DNA from: JAPLDB01 sp038206355
GTDB lineage: Bacteria; Bacteroidota; Bacteroidia; AKYH767-A; 2013-40CM-41-45
Reading direction: 5' to 3'
DNA length: 64,000 nucleotides
Assembly (NCBI GenBank): GCA_038206355.1
Contig: JBBRAY010000007.1
Location: 1 to 64,000 of the forward strand
Numbering within the stretch: the stretch's first letter is position 1; every line of letters begins with the position of its first letter. Positions 42,812 through 51,051 of this stretch are shown in pieces. A program made the position numbers and the translations under genes. The notes below the pieces were generated by a model. It ran no database searches, was not told the DNA's origin, and was given only the letters and a program-made list of their open reading frames with translations.

Positions 42812-44059
42812 ATGAAAAATATTATTGATACCGATATTTTTATCGCCGGTGCAGGTGCTGCCGGTATAGCTGCTGCTGTGGCTGCTTCTGAATTAGGGAT
42901 GAATGTTTGTGTCGCCGAAAAGAATGTTTATCCCGGAGGTCGTGCTACTGCATCAGTGGTTGGGACGATTTGCGGAATGTATCTGCGCTCTAATCATTCT
43001 GCGGAATATGCTATGCATGGTTTTCCGAAAAATTTTGCTGAACGATTAATGCACCTTAGTGGAAAGAAGCCCGTTAAATTTTCTGATGGACTTTGGTTTT
43101 TATCCGCTCATCCGAATGATTTTGAGAAAATAGCAATTGAATTTCTATCCCATAGTAAAATTAAAGTATTTTATAATTTACCTGTTATTAAAGTGGAGGC
43201 TTCTTCCAATAAGATAACTTCAATTTGCTGCTCGTATGAAAATGAGAAAATAAATGTCATCCCGAAAATGGTTATTGATTGTTCGGGAGAAGGAATAATC
43301 TGCTCTATGATAGATCATGAAATTATTCGTGATACAGAATACCAGGCGGCAGCAATAGTATTCTCACTAAAGAACATTTTTGTCGTTGACGAATTCCAGC
43401 TTTCATTCTCATTATTAAAGCTCATCACTAAGCAAATTGATGAAGGAAAGGTCCCTGAATATTTCAACTTGCTGAGTATAATTCCTCATTCATTAATTGA
43501 AAATACTATTCAGTTTAAAATGGGTTTGCCATGGAAAATCGGAGTAGAAGAAGGTGGAAGCATTTATGAAAGGGCAATTGAACTGATAAAGGAATTAATT
43601 ATTTTTATAAAATCATCAATCCCGGGTTTTGAAAAAAGTGAACTTAACTGGATTGCTAAAGAAATTGGAGTGAGAACAGGAATCCGGGCAAAGGGTAAGT
43701 CCATTTTATCAGATGCAGATGTACTATCGGCAATAAAAACTACTGATGGTATTTGCAATGGTGCATGGCCGGTTGAATACTGGCGTACAGGAAATAAAAG
43801 AGTGGAGATGACTTTCTTTGCAGAGAATGATTATTATTCAATTCCTGCCGGTTGTCTTGAGTCAGGAATAAAGGAAAATTTATTTTTCGCCGGAAAAATG
43901 ATTTCAGCGGAAGAAAAAGCAATCGCCAGTGCACGGGTAATTGGAACATGCTTTGGAACCGGATATGCAGCAGGTGTTCTTGCATCTTTTAAAGTTCAGA
44001 ATAAAAGCAGGGAGGATGCAATAGATTTTATCAGACAAAAAATGACATTCAGTCAATGA
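42812..44059 (+). CDS. FAD-dependent oxidoreductase
   Basis: Flavoprotein with the glutathione-reductase-type FAD fold: IFIAGAGAAGIAAAVAASELG (motif GAGAAGIAAAVAAS at about 12-25), VAEKNVYPGGRATAS, CSGEGIICSM, and the C-terminal NLFFAGKMISAEEKAIASARV that closes on the flavin. It resembles the PF12831-type oxidoreductases rather than halogenases (no WxWxIP). The next gene starts within its stop codon (ATGA), so the two products act in the same pathway, perhaps oxidising a carrier-bound substrate. Base composition is clearly more AT-rich than in the housekeeping genes, which may indicate acquisition by transfer. Confidence 0.82.
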   Translation: MKNIIDTDIFIAGAGAAGIAAAVAASELGMNVCVAEKNVYPGGRATASVVGTICGMYLRSNHSAEYAMHGFPKNFAERLMHLSGKKPVKFSDGLWFLSAHPNDFEKIAIEFLSHSKIKVFYNLPVIKVEASSNKITSICCSYENEKINVIPKMVIDCSGEGIICSMIDHEIIRDTEYQAAAIVFSLKNIFVVDEFQLSFSLLKLITKQIDEGKVPEYFNLLSIIPHSLIENTIQFKMGLPWKIGVEEGGSIYERAIELIKELIIFIKSSIPGFEKSELNWIAKEIGVRTGIRAKGKSILSDADVLSAIKTTDGICNGAWPVEYWRTGNKRVEMTFFAENDYYSIPAGCLESGIKENLFFAGKMISAEEKAIASARVIGTCFGTGYAAGVLASFKVQNKSREDAIDFIRQKMTFSQ

Positions 44060-45492
44060 GCCAAAATGTATTTTCATTTCTTGAAGAAGCTGCGGCGAAG
44101 TGGGGAAGTCGTATGGCCATTGTGGAACAGGATAATAAAACTTCTTTCCGGGAACTTCATCAATCTGCAAATCTACTCTGTGAAAAGTTATTGGCAGCAA
44201 AGGATATAAAAGGAAAAGGAATTGGATTTGTATGCAGCAACAGCAGTAAATTCATTTCAGGTTTATTTGCCTGTGCAAAAGCGGGAGCAGTTGCCATGCC
44301 GATACTTCCCGGCACATACGGTCATGAGATTGAAAAACTAATTCAGGATGCTTCCATCCACCTTTTATTGGCGGAAACAGGAAGTGTATTTTCTTTTTCC
44401 GGTGCTTCTGAGAAAATTAGTCTTGATGATGATTTTGATTTATACATTTTCTCGGAAATAAAATCACAAAACATTGCTGCTGTTTTTCCGGGTGCTGCAT
44501 TTATTCGTCCGAGTTCAGGTACTACCGGAAATTCAAAAGGTGTTGTGATCTCTCACCGTGCTGTATATGAGCGTACTGCTGCTGCTAATGACGGATTGCA
44601 ACTGAATGAGAATAATATTATGCTTTGGGTAATGCCGATGGCTTTTCATTTTGTTGTTTCTGTTTTGTTGTATATCCGTTATGGCGTCACCATGATTATC
44701 AGTGATCATTTTGCTGCAGAGTCTTTGGTGAATCAGGCAAATATATTTCGTGCTACACATTTATACGCATCGCCATTGCATTATAGATTGCTTGCTTCAG
44801 GGGGAAATGAATTGAATTTTCAGACTTTGAAAACGGCAATCTCAACTTCCGCATTACTTGAACCGGAGGTGAGCAAAAGCTTTAATAATAAATACGGGAT
44901 TCCCGTTTCGCAGGCATACGGAATCATTGAAATAGGATTGCCTTTTATTAATCATGAAAAGGCAAACGATAAAAGCGAAAGTATTGGCAAAGCATTACCT
45001 GATTATAAAGCTGCAATTCTTGACGACAACGGGGATGAAGTTGTTCATGGGATAGAAGGCGCATTTGCAATTAAAGGTCCGGGCATGTTTTCGGGTTATT
45101 TGTGGCCTGTAAAAATGCTGGAGGAAGTACTGGTGAATGGGTGGTTTCCCACAGGCGACATTGCTGTGATGGATAATGATGGATTTGTATTTATAAAAGG
45201 AAGAAGCAAATCCATGATTAACGTTTCAGGGAATAAAGTTTTTCCGGAGGAAGTGGAGTCGGTATTAATGTTGTATAAAGATGTTGAAGATGCACGGGTT
45301 TATGCTGGCAAGCATCCTGTAACCGGAGAAATTGTAGAAGCCGAAATTGTTATGAATCCGTTGTCAGAAAAAAATTCAGAGGACATTATTTCACATTGCA
45401 GTGAATATCTTATATCATATAAAATTCCCCAACGTATTTTTTTCGTGGATGAAATCCGGAAGACGAACACAGGGAAAATCAGGCGTGCATAA
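44056..45492 (+). CDS. Acyl/aryl-adenylating enzyme (AMP-binding)
   Basis: ANL-superfamily adenylate-forming enzyme of 478 residues, shorter than typical acyl-CoA synthetases. P-loop-like A3 motif FIRPSSGTTGNSKGVVISHR (centred near residue 160), A5 QAYGIIEIGLP, A7 GWFPTGDIAVMD, A8 GFVFIKGRSKSMINVSGNKVFP (split motif GRSKSMINVSG) and the A10 lysine in RKTNTGKIRRA at the very C-terminus. It would load a carboxylic acid onto the nearby ACP or CoA. The substrate is not readable, though the compact size fits aryl or short acyl acids. Last gene of the block; 374 bases without a gene follow. Confidence 0.88.
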   Translation: MSQNVFSFLEEAAAKWGSRMAIVEQDNKTSFRELHQSANLLCEKLLAAKDIKGKGIGFVCSNSSKFISGLFACAKAGAVAMPILPGTYGHEIEKLIQDASIHLLLAETGSVFSFSGASEKISLDDDFDLYIFSEIKSQNIAAVFPGAAFIRPSSGTTGNSKGVVISHRAVYERTAAANDGLQLNENNIMLWVMPMAFHFVVSVLLYIRYGVTMIISDHFAAESLVNQANIFRATHLYASPLHYRLLASGGNELNFQTLKTAISTSALLEPEVSKSFNNKYGIPVSQAYGIIEIGLPFINHEKANDKSESIGKALPDYKAAILDDNGDEVVHGIEGAFAIKGPGMFSGYLWPVKMLEEVLVNGWFPTGDIAVMDNDGFVFIKGRSKSMINVSGNKVFPEEVESVLMLYKDVEDARVYAGKHPVTGEIVEAEIVMNPLSEKNSEDIISHCSEYLISYKIPQRIFFVDEIRKTNTGKIRRA

Positions 45493-45706
45493 TAGAAGAA
45501 ATTTTCAGTGTTTCGATATGACGTCAATTTTTTGCCACAATCCCGTTAGCTATCGGAATTACCAATTGACAATAAGGATTTTTTTTGAAAAAGCGTTTTC
45601 ACGGATTGCGGACTTTTTATTGATATTAAACCTGTGAATCTGTGGCAGTCTGTATTTTGGTTTTTAGATACATCGTCTTGGATCGCTTTCGCAAAGCTTA
45701 CCCTTG

Positions 45707-45722
45707 CGCTGAAGCTTCAGCG
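45707..45722. repeat. Perfect 16-bp palindrome in gene-free stretch
   Basis: CGCTGAAGCTTCAGCG, similar in design to 2892-2907. It lies in the 374-base gap 45493-45866, which also contains the direct repeat ATTGTTTTAAAAT at about 45768 and 45796 and the dispersed palindrome at 45818. No gene or promoter is recognisable there. Confidence 0.45.
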
Positions 45723-45817
45723 TAGGTGCACAGCGGAGCAATGCCTTAGGTCAGGCGGGGTCATTCATTGTTTTAAAATCTATATCAACCCTGATTGTTT
45801 TAAAATTTATTAGTGCC

Positions 45818-45851
45818 AATTAGTGATCCCGATAGCTATCGGGATCGTGGC
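45818..45851 (-). repeat. Dispersed 34-base palindromic repeat, copy 2
   Basis: Inverse of the copy at 29845-29878 with 32 of 34 matches. The core CCCGATAGCTATCGGG is perfectly palindromic here. It ends 16 bases from the sulfotransferase stop. Confidence 0.65.
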
Positions 45852-45866
45852 CGTATTCTCACTTAA

Positions 45867-46991
45867 TTATTTTCCATTCCCCGTCTCATACCCGAATTTC
45901 ATAAACGCAAACCTGAATCGCGCAGCAATTTTTTCAGCAAGGTCATCTTCCATTGAAAATTTATTTCTGCTATAATCTTTGTAGGATTTCAAATCTTCTT
46001 CAATCAATGGTTTTGCTTTTTCAAATCCGGGGAGAGAAAGATTTTTGTAAATATGTTCAAGTTCCCTGATCGGATTCCCAACGAAGTCTTCGTATTTAAC
46101 TTCTACTAAATTATTTTTCGGAATCAAATCTTTCTCGCTGAAATATTTTTCATGAATGCTGATGTAAGTTGAAAAAACAATTTCTTCCAGTTCTTCGTCG
46201 CTGATATGCTGAAAGGAAAGCATCGGCAATAGTTTTTTGAAGAGATGAAGATGACTCTGAAAAACATCGAAAGGATTTCTATAGATATGAATGAATTTTG
46301 CATCGGGATAAAGGGACAGGATTTCATTTACCCGTGCAGTATTCGCAGGACTCTTTAACAGTAGATGTTTGTCACCGTTTACCACTGAAAGTTTGTGCAG
46401 GAAATAATCGAAATGTTTCTTCCATTTTTTTTCAGCGGCCGGATTATTGGCAAAAAGCACGTTCTTTTGAAAATTCTTTATAAAATATTTCGGAAAATAA
46501 TATCCCGTTACCATGCTTTCACATCCGTATGCCGCCAAGGCAAATTCTTCCTCTTTCGGAAGTTCAGCTCCCATTCTTAAATTGTCCATGGGCCTGCTGG
46601 CAGGAAGCGCTTGTGAAATGATCTTTGAAAAAATGCCGGACCAGCCCAAAAACAGATGTGGTATCATGGCCTGTGTTGTTGTACAATAGCCAAATGAAGG
46701 ATCTTTGCTCATCAGATAATGCAAAAAAGTAGTTCCGCTTCGTGGATGTCCAAGTATGAAAACAGGATTCTGAACTTTTGCATTTTGAATCTTTTTCCTG
46801 AACCTTATTTTTTCAACCCACCTGAAAGGAGTGGAAAGTATAATTGCACATGTAATAAACAGCGCCTTCAGAATAAAATAGGGATGGATGGAAAATTTAC
46901 TCTGCCACAGGATTTTGATCCAGGCGCTTAAACCTGTGCCAAAAGCTGAGTGGGAGGTAAAGGAGAAATAATCCCGTGATTTGAATTGCAA
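45867..46991 (-). CDS. Sulfotransferase family protein
   Basis: PAPS-dependent sulfotransferase-like protein of 374 residues. The 5'-phosphosulfate loop is FILGHPRSGTTFLHYLM (about 78-94) and the 3'-phosphate site is FIHIYRNPFDVFQSH with Arg238 and Ser246. A hydrophobic stretch at about 39-56 (FILKALFITCAIILSTPF) suggests anchoring to the inner membrane with the catalytic domain in the cytoplasm. It begins at TTG; a stop lies shortly upstream in frame and no ATG occurs before residue 94. It is divergent from the ACP2-KAS operon and may sulfate the product of that pathway or a membrane lipid. Confidence 0.85.
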   Translation of the reverse strand: MQFKSRDYFSFTSHSAFGTGLSAWIKILWQSKFSIHPYFILKALFITCAIILSTPFRWVEKIRFRKKIQNAKVQNPVFILGHPRSGTTFLHYLMSKDPSFGYCTTTQAMIPHLFLGWSGIFSKIISQALPASRPMDNLRMGAELPKEEEFALAAYGCESMVTGYYFPKYFIKNFQKNVLFANNPAAEKKWKKHFDYFLHKLSVVNGDKHLLLKSPANTARVNEILSLYPDAKFIHIYRNPFDVFQSHLHLFKKLLPMLSFQHISDEELEEIVFSTYISIHEKYFSEKDLIPKNNLVEVKYEDFVGNPIRELEHIYKNLSLPGFEKAKPLIEEDLKSYKDYSRNKFSMEDDLAEKIAARFRFAFMKFGYETGNGK

Positions 46992-47078
46992 GAGAAAAAT
47001 TTTTCAAAACTAATTAATATTGAGGGAACTCACATAGATAAGAGAGATCATTTAGACGTTCTTTGTACGCAGAAATAT

Positions 47079-47086
47079 TACCTTTG
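47079..47086 (+). promoter_or_regulatory. Bacteroidota -7 element for the ACP2-KAS operon
   Basis: TACCTTTG matches TAnnTTTG and lies 37 bases before the ATG at 47124. It rules out the longer open frame that begins upstream of it. Confidence 0.5.
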
Positions 47087-47123
47087 GCGAATTCATATTG
47101 AATTACAGAAAAGGATTTTAACC

Positions 47124-47387
47124 ATGGACAGAGACCAACTCACAACAGAACTTAAACAGCACATTATTAAATACCTGAACCTGCTGGAAAAAACGCCTGC
47201 TGATATTATTGACGATCAGCCGCTTTTCGGCGACGGACTGGGACTTGATTCAATTGATTCTATTGAACTGGTGGTTTTACTGGAGCGTGAATACGGCATC
47301 AAGATCAATGATCCCAAGGACGGACGTAAAATTTTTACCAGTATCATAACGATGGTTGACTATATCATCGCTAACAGAACCAAATAA
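47124..47387 (+). CDS. Acyl carrier protein of polyene/flexirubin type (cluster ACP 2)
   Basis: Carrier of 87 residues with Ser43 in LGLDSIDSIELVVLLE. The sequence GLGLDSIDSIELVVLLEREYG (only the motif DSIDSIEL is decisive) and IKINDPKDGRKIFTSI are typical of ACPs that sit beside ketoacyl synthases in aryl-polyene and flexirubin-type clusters. Start is ATG 47124; the frame continues upstream for 46 codons but that part overlaps the promoter region and has no similarity. The ketoacyl synthase gene follows 9 bases later. Confidence 0.9.
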   Translation: MDRDQLTTELKQHIIKYLNLLEKTPADIIDDQPLFGDGLGLDSIDSIELVVLLEREYGIKINDPKDGRKIFTSIITMVDYIIANRTK

Positions 47388-47396
47388 TTTTTTCCC

Positions 47397-48584
47397 GTGG
47401 GCAGAGTAGTTGTCACCGGTATGGGAGTAATTTCAGCTTTAGGAGATTCTGTTCTTTCTAATCATGATGCTTTGGTTAAGGGCACGTGCGGAATTTCAAA
47501 GGGTGATCTCGTCAGATCAAAATATACTGATAACCTCCTATTCGGAGAAGTAAAAATTGAAAATGAAAGGTTCAAATCTCTTTTCAATACAAAAAATCCC
47601 GGCGTTACCCGAACTTCCCTGCTTGCATTGCATGCCATTGAAGAAGCCATCAAAGACAGCGGACTGGATAATACGCAACTTTCTACCTACGATACAGCTC
47701 TTATCGGCGCCAGCACAGTTGGTGGGATGTGTCAAACCGATGAATTGTACAACGATGCAAAAAGTGAAACAACAGGATCTGTTTACATGGCGTCCTATGA
47801 TTGTGCTTCAGTAACTTTATTTCTTCGGGAGAGATTTGGAATCAAAGGGGTAATAAATACAATCAACACTGCTTGCTCATCTTCTGCAAATGCAATAATG
47901 TACGGCGCCCAACTTATTCAAAACGGATTTGCAAAGCGTGCCATCGTCGGCGGTGTGGATTCATTGGCAAAGTTCACCATCAATGGATTTAATTCGCTTG
48001 GAATACTTTCTCCGGGATATTGTAAACCCTTCGATAAAGACCGCAATGGCCTGAATCTCGGTGAAGGCGCGGCTTTTATGGTGCTTGAAAGAGAAGAGGA
48101 TGTAAAGGGAAAAAAATATTATTGTTCTGTCGCGGGATATTGCAACGCAAATGATGCGTTCCATCCGTCCTCATTGAGTGAAAATGGCGAAGGTCCTTAT
48201 CAGGCCATGAAAGGAGCATTGCAGAAAGCCAATCTATTACCATCATCAATCGGATTTATTAATACGCACGGCACGGGCACAGAAAACAATGACGAAGTGG
48301 AAAGCAAAGCCATGATACGCATATTTGAAAATGTACCTCCCTTTGCGTCTTCAAAATCTAAAATCGGCCATACATTAGGTGCATCTGCTGCTGTGGAAGC
48401 GGTGTTCAGTATTCTTGCCTTACATCACGGAGAAGTATATCCGGGCCTTAATTTTTCCAACTGCATAGAAAGTACAATGCTTATTCCGGTAAGAAATACG
48501 GAAAATAAAAAGTTAGATCATGTCATGTCCAATTCATTCGGCTTCGGAGGCAATTGCACTTCACTTATTTTTTCCAAAGACTAA
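47397..48584 (+). CDS. Beta-ketoacyl-ACP synthase (condensing subunit)
   Basis: Condenses an acyl primer with malonyl-ACP. The Cys-His-His triad is complete: Cys160 in INTACSSSAN, His291 in NTHGTGTEND and His325 in SKIGHTLGASAA. The protein opens VVVTGMGVISALGDSV after a GTG start. Length 395 is normal for KAS II-like enzymes of type II polyketide and aryl-polyene systems. The next gene, 3 bases later, encodes a partner lacking the active Cys, so the two should form a KS/CLF-type heterodimer. Dehydratase and reductase are not encoded nearby. Confidence 0.93.
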   Translation: MGRVVVTGMGVISALGDSVLSNHDALVKGTCGISKGDLVRSKYTDNLLFGEVKIENERFKSLFNTKNPGVTRTSLLALHAIEEAIKDSGLDNTQLSTYDTALIGASTVGGMCQTDELYNDAKSETTGSVYMASYDCASVTLFLRERFGIKGVINTINTACSSSANAIMYGAQLIQNGFAKRAIVGGVDSLAKFTINGFNSLGILSPGYCKPFDKDRNGLNLGEGAAFMVLEREEDVKGKKYYCSVAGYCNANDAFHPSSLSENGEGPYQAMKGALQKANLLPSSIGFINTHGTGTENNDEVESKAMIRIFENVPPFASSKSKIGHTLGASAAVEAVFSILALHHGEVYPGLNFSNCIESTMLIPVRNTENKKLDHVMSNSFGFGGNCTSLIFSKD

Positions 48585-48587
48585 CGC

Positions 48588-49622
48588 ATGTTTATTCACC
48601 GGTCTTCCTGTATATCGCCCCAGCATACCTTCGGGAATGTTGATATGGATACCTGTGTAATTCCGGAAAATAATATTCTGAAAGTCATTGAACCAAAATA
48701 TGCCGGGATTCCGCTGAATATTTTACGGAGAATGGGAAAGGCCGTGAGACTTGGTGTGGGGGCTGCATTGCCATTGTTAACGGGATCAGAAAAACCTGAT
48801 GGTGTTATTATCGGTAGTGCAAATGGAGGCATGGAAGACTGTGTGAAGTTCCTCAACCAGATTATTGAATATGAAGAAGGCCGGCTAACCCCAACGAATT
48901 TTGTTCAGAGCACTCCCAATGCCATTGCCGCACAGATCGGACTTACGACTTCAAATACCGGATTTAATATTACGCATATTCACCGGGGACTTGCATTTGA
49001 AAATGCCTTGCTCAATGCCATCATCATGCTGCGGGAAAATAAGAATGCTTCTTATCTCGTGGGCGGAGTTGACGAAGTGTCTAGCTACAATTATAACCTT
49101 GAACGGCTCGATGGCTGGTACAAAAAGGAAAAAGTGACAGGCACTGATCTCTATGACTCATCAACTGAAGGTAGTATTGCCGGTGAAGGTTCTGCCATGT
49201 TTATAGTAGGTAATAGAAGGGAAGGATCGTTTATGGAAGTCAGGGGAATCAGGATGCTGCATACCGATGATCCCTTTGAAGTATCCACGCAACTAAGAGA
49301 ATTTATTGCTGAACACGGATATCATGATGCGTTTCTTTCAGGTGAAAATGGAGATGTCAGGATTCAATCCTTTTACAATTCATGTGAAAATATTTTAGAT
49401 CCCGAAATAGTAAAACTTCACTTCAAACATTTCACCGGTGAACACCCAAGTACTACGGCATTGGCGCTCTGGCTGGCCGTCAGATTTATTGAAACACAGC
49501 AAATCCCGGAGCACTTTATTAAAGGACCTGCGATTTCAAAACCACTTAAAAATATTCTGATTTATAATACAGGGAAGGGTGAGCAGCATAGCTTTTTATC
49601 TCTGAGTTTTGTTGATCATTAA
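48588..49622 (+). CDS. Ketoacyl-synthase-like chain-length-factor partner
   Basis: Thiolase-fold protein of 344 residues in the small ketoacyl synthase branch (Ketoacyl-synt_2 type) found with flexirubin and aryl-polyene clusters. It opens MFIHRSSCISPQHTF and contains LRRMGKAVRLGVGA, GSANGGMEDCVKFLNQI and TNFVQSTPNAIAAQ. At the nucleophile position the sequence is ITHIHRGLAFENAL, so Cys is replaced by Gly (residue 134 by my alignment), and the first catalytic His motif reads SGENGD; only the later His (GEHPSTTALAL) remains. It cannot condense on its own and most likely sets chain length for the KAS encoded just before. Confidence 0.85.
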   Translation: MFIHRSSCISPQHTFGNVDMDTCVIPENNILKVIEPKYAGIPLNILRRMGKAVRLGVGAALPLLTGSEKPDGVIIGSANGGMEDCVKFLNQIIEYEEGRLTPTNFVQSTPNAIAAQIGLTTSNTGFNITHIHRGLAFENALLNAIIMLRENKNASYLVGGVDEVSSYNYNLERLDGWYKKEKVTGTDLYDSSTEGSIAGEGSAMFIVGNRREGSFMEVRGIRMLHTDDPFEVSTQLREFIAEHGYHDAFLSGENGDVRIQSFYNSCENILDPEIVKLHFKHFTGEHPSTTALALWLAVRFIETQQIPEHFIKGPAISKPLKNILIYNTGKGEQHSFLSLSFVDH

Positions 49623-49637
49623 TGTTATTTTCGTAGT

Positions 49638-50606
49638 ATGAAGTCTGTCAGAATTTTCGCCGTCCTCGTCATATATATTCTCCTTCAGTTTATCTGGTGG
49701 AGCTATTTGCTTATTAAATTAAACGATGAAGTTTACAGACACAGAATAGAAATTGTTCAGCTGAAATATCCTGCTGATAAGGCTGCTGTTGAAGAAGCGA
49801 GTCTGGTGGCCAAACTCCATTCGCGTTACTGGATGATTGCAGGCGAAGGACTTGTATTTCTTTCCCTTCTGTCATGGGTGACTTACCAGACGATTCGATC
49901 AATCCGCAAGGAAATGGAACTGGCAAGAATGCAAAAAAATTTTCTCCTCAGTATTACGCATGAGTTTAAATCACCACTGGCTTCTATCAAACTTTATTTA
50001 CAAACCATTCAAAAACATCAGCTGGATAAAGAGAAGGAGCAATCTTTTATTGCAAAGGCAATTGCTGATACTGAACGATTGGATACGCTGGTAGAAAATA
50101 CATTGCTGGCCAACATGATTGACCACAAAGGATATTCGTTTTCAAAAGAACAGCTCAACCTGAGTGCACTTGTACGACTTATTTCCCAGAAATTTAATGC
50201 GCTTCCTGATTTTCATCAACGCATCAGAACAATTATTCAGGATGACATTGTTATTCATGGCGATAAACTCGCGCTTACACTGATGCTGAATAATTTAATC
50301 GAGAATGCATTAAAATATTCTCCGGCGCAATCTGAAATTACCGCAGAGTTAGAAAGAGGTGGTAGTAAAACTATACTGAAAATATCAGATCAGGGAAGAG
50401 GAATTGCGAATGCAGAAAGAGAAAAAATTTTCAAAAAATTTTACAGGTCTGGCAATGAAGAAACACGCAACACCAAAGGAACTGGTCTTGGATTATTTCT
50501 TGTGGAGCACATCGCAAAAAATCACAATGGCAAAGTAACGGTCATGGAGAATCAGCCCCGTGGAAGCATATTTCAGGTTGTCTTTGATAACAAAGTGTCA
50601 GCCTGA
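49638..50606 (+). CDS. Orphan sensor histidine kinase
   Basis: Membrane sensor of 322 residues. Two helices (about 4-26 and 65-84) enclose a small periplasmic loop of only about 38 residues, then a HisKA domain with His108 in SITHEFKSPLASIK, N box NLIENALKYSP, G1 ISDQGRGIAN, F box IFKKFYRSG and G2 GTGLGLFLVEHIAKNH. No response regulator gene is adjacent. The start is 15 bases after the chain-length-factor gene, so it is co-transcribed with the ketoacyl synthases; it might regulate or sense the product, which is inference. Confidence 0.93.
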   Translation: MKSVRIFAVLVIYILLQFIWWSYLLIKLNDEVYRHRIEIVQLKYPADKAAVEEASLVAKLHSRYWMIAGEGLVFLSLLSWVTYQTIRSIRKEMELARMQKNFLLSITHEFKSPLASIKLYLQTIQKHQLDKEKEQSFIAKAIADTERLDTLVENTLLANMIDHKGYSFSKEQLNLSALVRLISQKFNALPDFHQRIRTIIQDDIVIHGDKLALTLMLNNLIENALKYSPAQSEITAELERGGSKTILKISDQGRGIANAEREKIFKKFYRSGNEETRNTKGTGLGLFLVEHIAKNHNGKVTVMENQPRGSIFQVVFDNKVSA

Positions 50607-50744
50607 AAATACATTGAAGGCAACAAAAAAGACCACGTAGAATAAGATGACTCCAACCATATTGATCACGGCTTCGCTGCTTATACTCATTGGATTTGAA
50701 TTTTCTTCAGTCGTTTCACCCAGGTAAAATTTTAAACTTTCCAT
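50598..50744 (-). CDS. Putative single-helix membrane micro-protein A
   Basis: A 48-residue frame beginning MESLKFYLGETTEENSNP and ending in one transmembrane helix (VINMVGVILFYVVFFVAFNV, about residues 26-45). It would have the N-terminus in the cytoplasm. Its last codons overlap the end of the convergent kinase gene. It follows micro-protein B by 38 bases on the same strand and would share its promoter. No family is recognised. The pairing of two such frames behind an exact -7 element supports them being real. Confidence 0.55.
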   Translation of the reverse strand: MESLKFYLGETTEENSNPMSISSEAVINMVGVILFYVVFFVAFNVFSG

Positions 50745-50782
50745 TTTATTGATTTTTTTTATATGTTATTTTTATCCTTAGA

Positions 50783-50908
50783 TTAAGATTGAATGAGGAA
50801 GAACCATAACAGAAACGCCGTTAATCCTATTTGAAGGACCAGAAAGGCTGTCGCGAAAAACCTGTGTTCTTCACTGTATTTTTGATCTTTATAGTCGTTT
50901 TCAAACAT
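50783..50908 (-). CDS. Putative single-helix membrane micro-protein B
   Basis: A 41-residue frame: charged N-terminus MFENDYKDQKYSEEHRF, then one helix (FATAFLVLQIGLTAFLLWFF, about residues 18-37) ending LIQS. The size and topology resemble accessory subunits of respiratory or transport complexes, but no specific match is known to me. A TATATTTG element lies 19 bases before the ATG. The 445-base stretch 50607-51051 thus holds two short genes rather than being empty. Confidence 0.6.
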   Translation of the reverse strand: MFENDYKDQKYSEEHRFFATAFLVLQIGLTAFLLWFFLIQS

Positions 50909-50927
50909 TTCTACTTGATTTGACTCT

Positions 50928-50935
50928 CAAATATA
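50928..50935 (-). promoter_or_regulatory. Bacteroidota -7 element for the micro-protein pair
   Basis: TATATTTG on the minus strand, exact TAnnTTTG, 19 bases before the ATG at 50908. Confidence 0.5.
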
Positions 50936-51051
50936 GACGTCACATGAAGGATGTGCAGCTAAAAACGACCGATATCTTACAAATACAGACTTTCTGCCTG
51001 CTTTAGAAAGAGTTTGTTTTTGTAAATTCGCGACAAATTCAAATTTATACT

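Noticed and set aside
45401..45637. A 78-codon frame at the end of the adenylating-enzyme gene
   Set aside because: Half lies inside the gene in another frame and the rest in gene-free DNA; composition is not protein-like.
46986..47123. 46-codon extension of ACP 2
   Set aside because: It runs across the TACCTTTG promoter element and lacks similarity to carriers.
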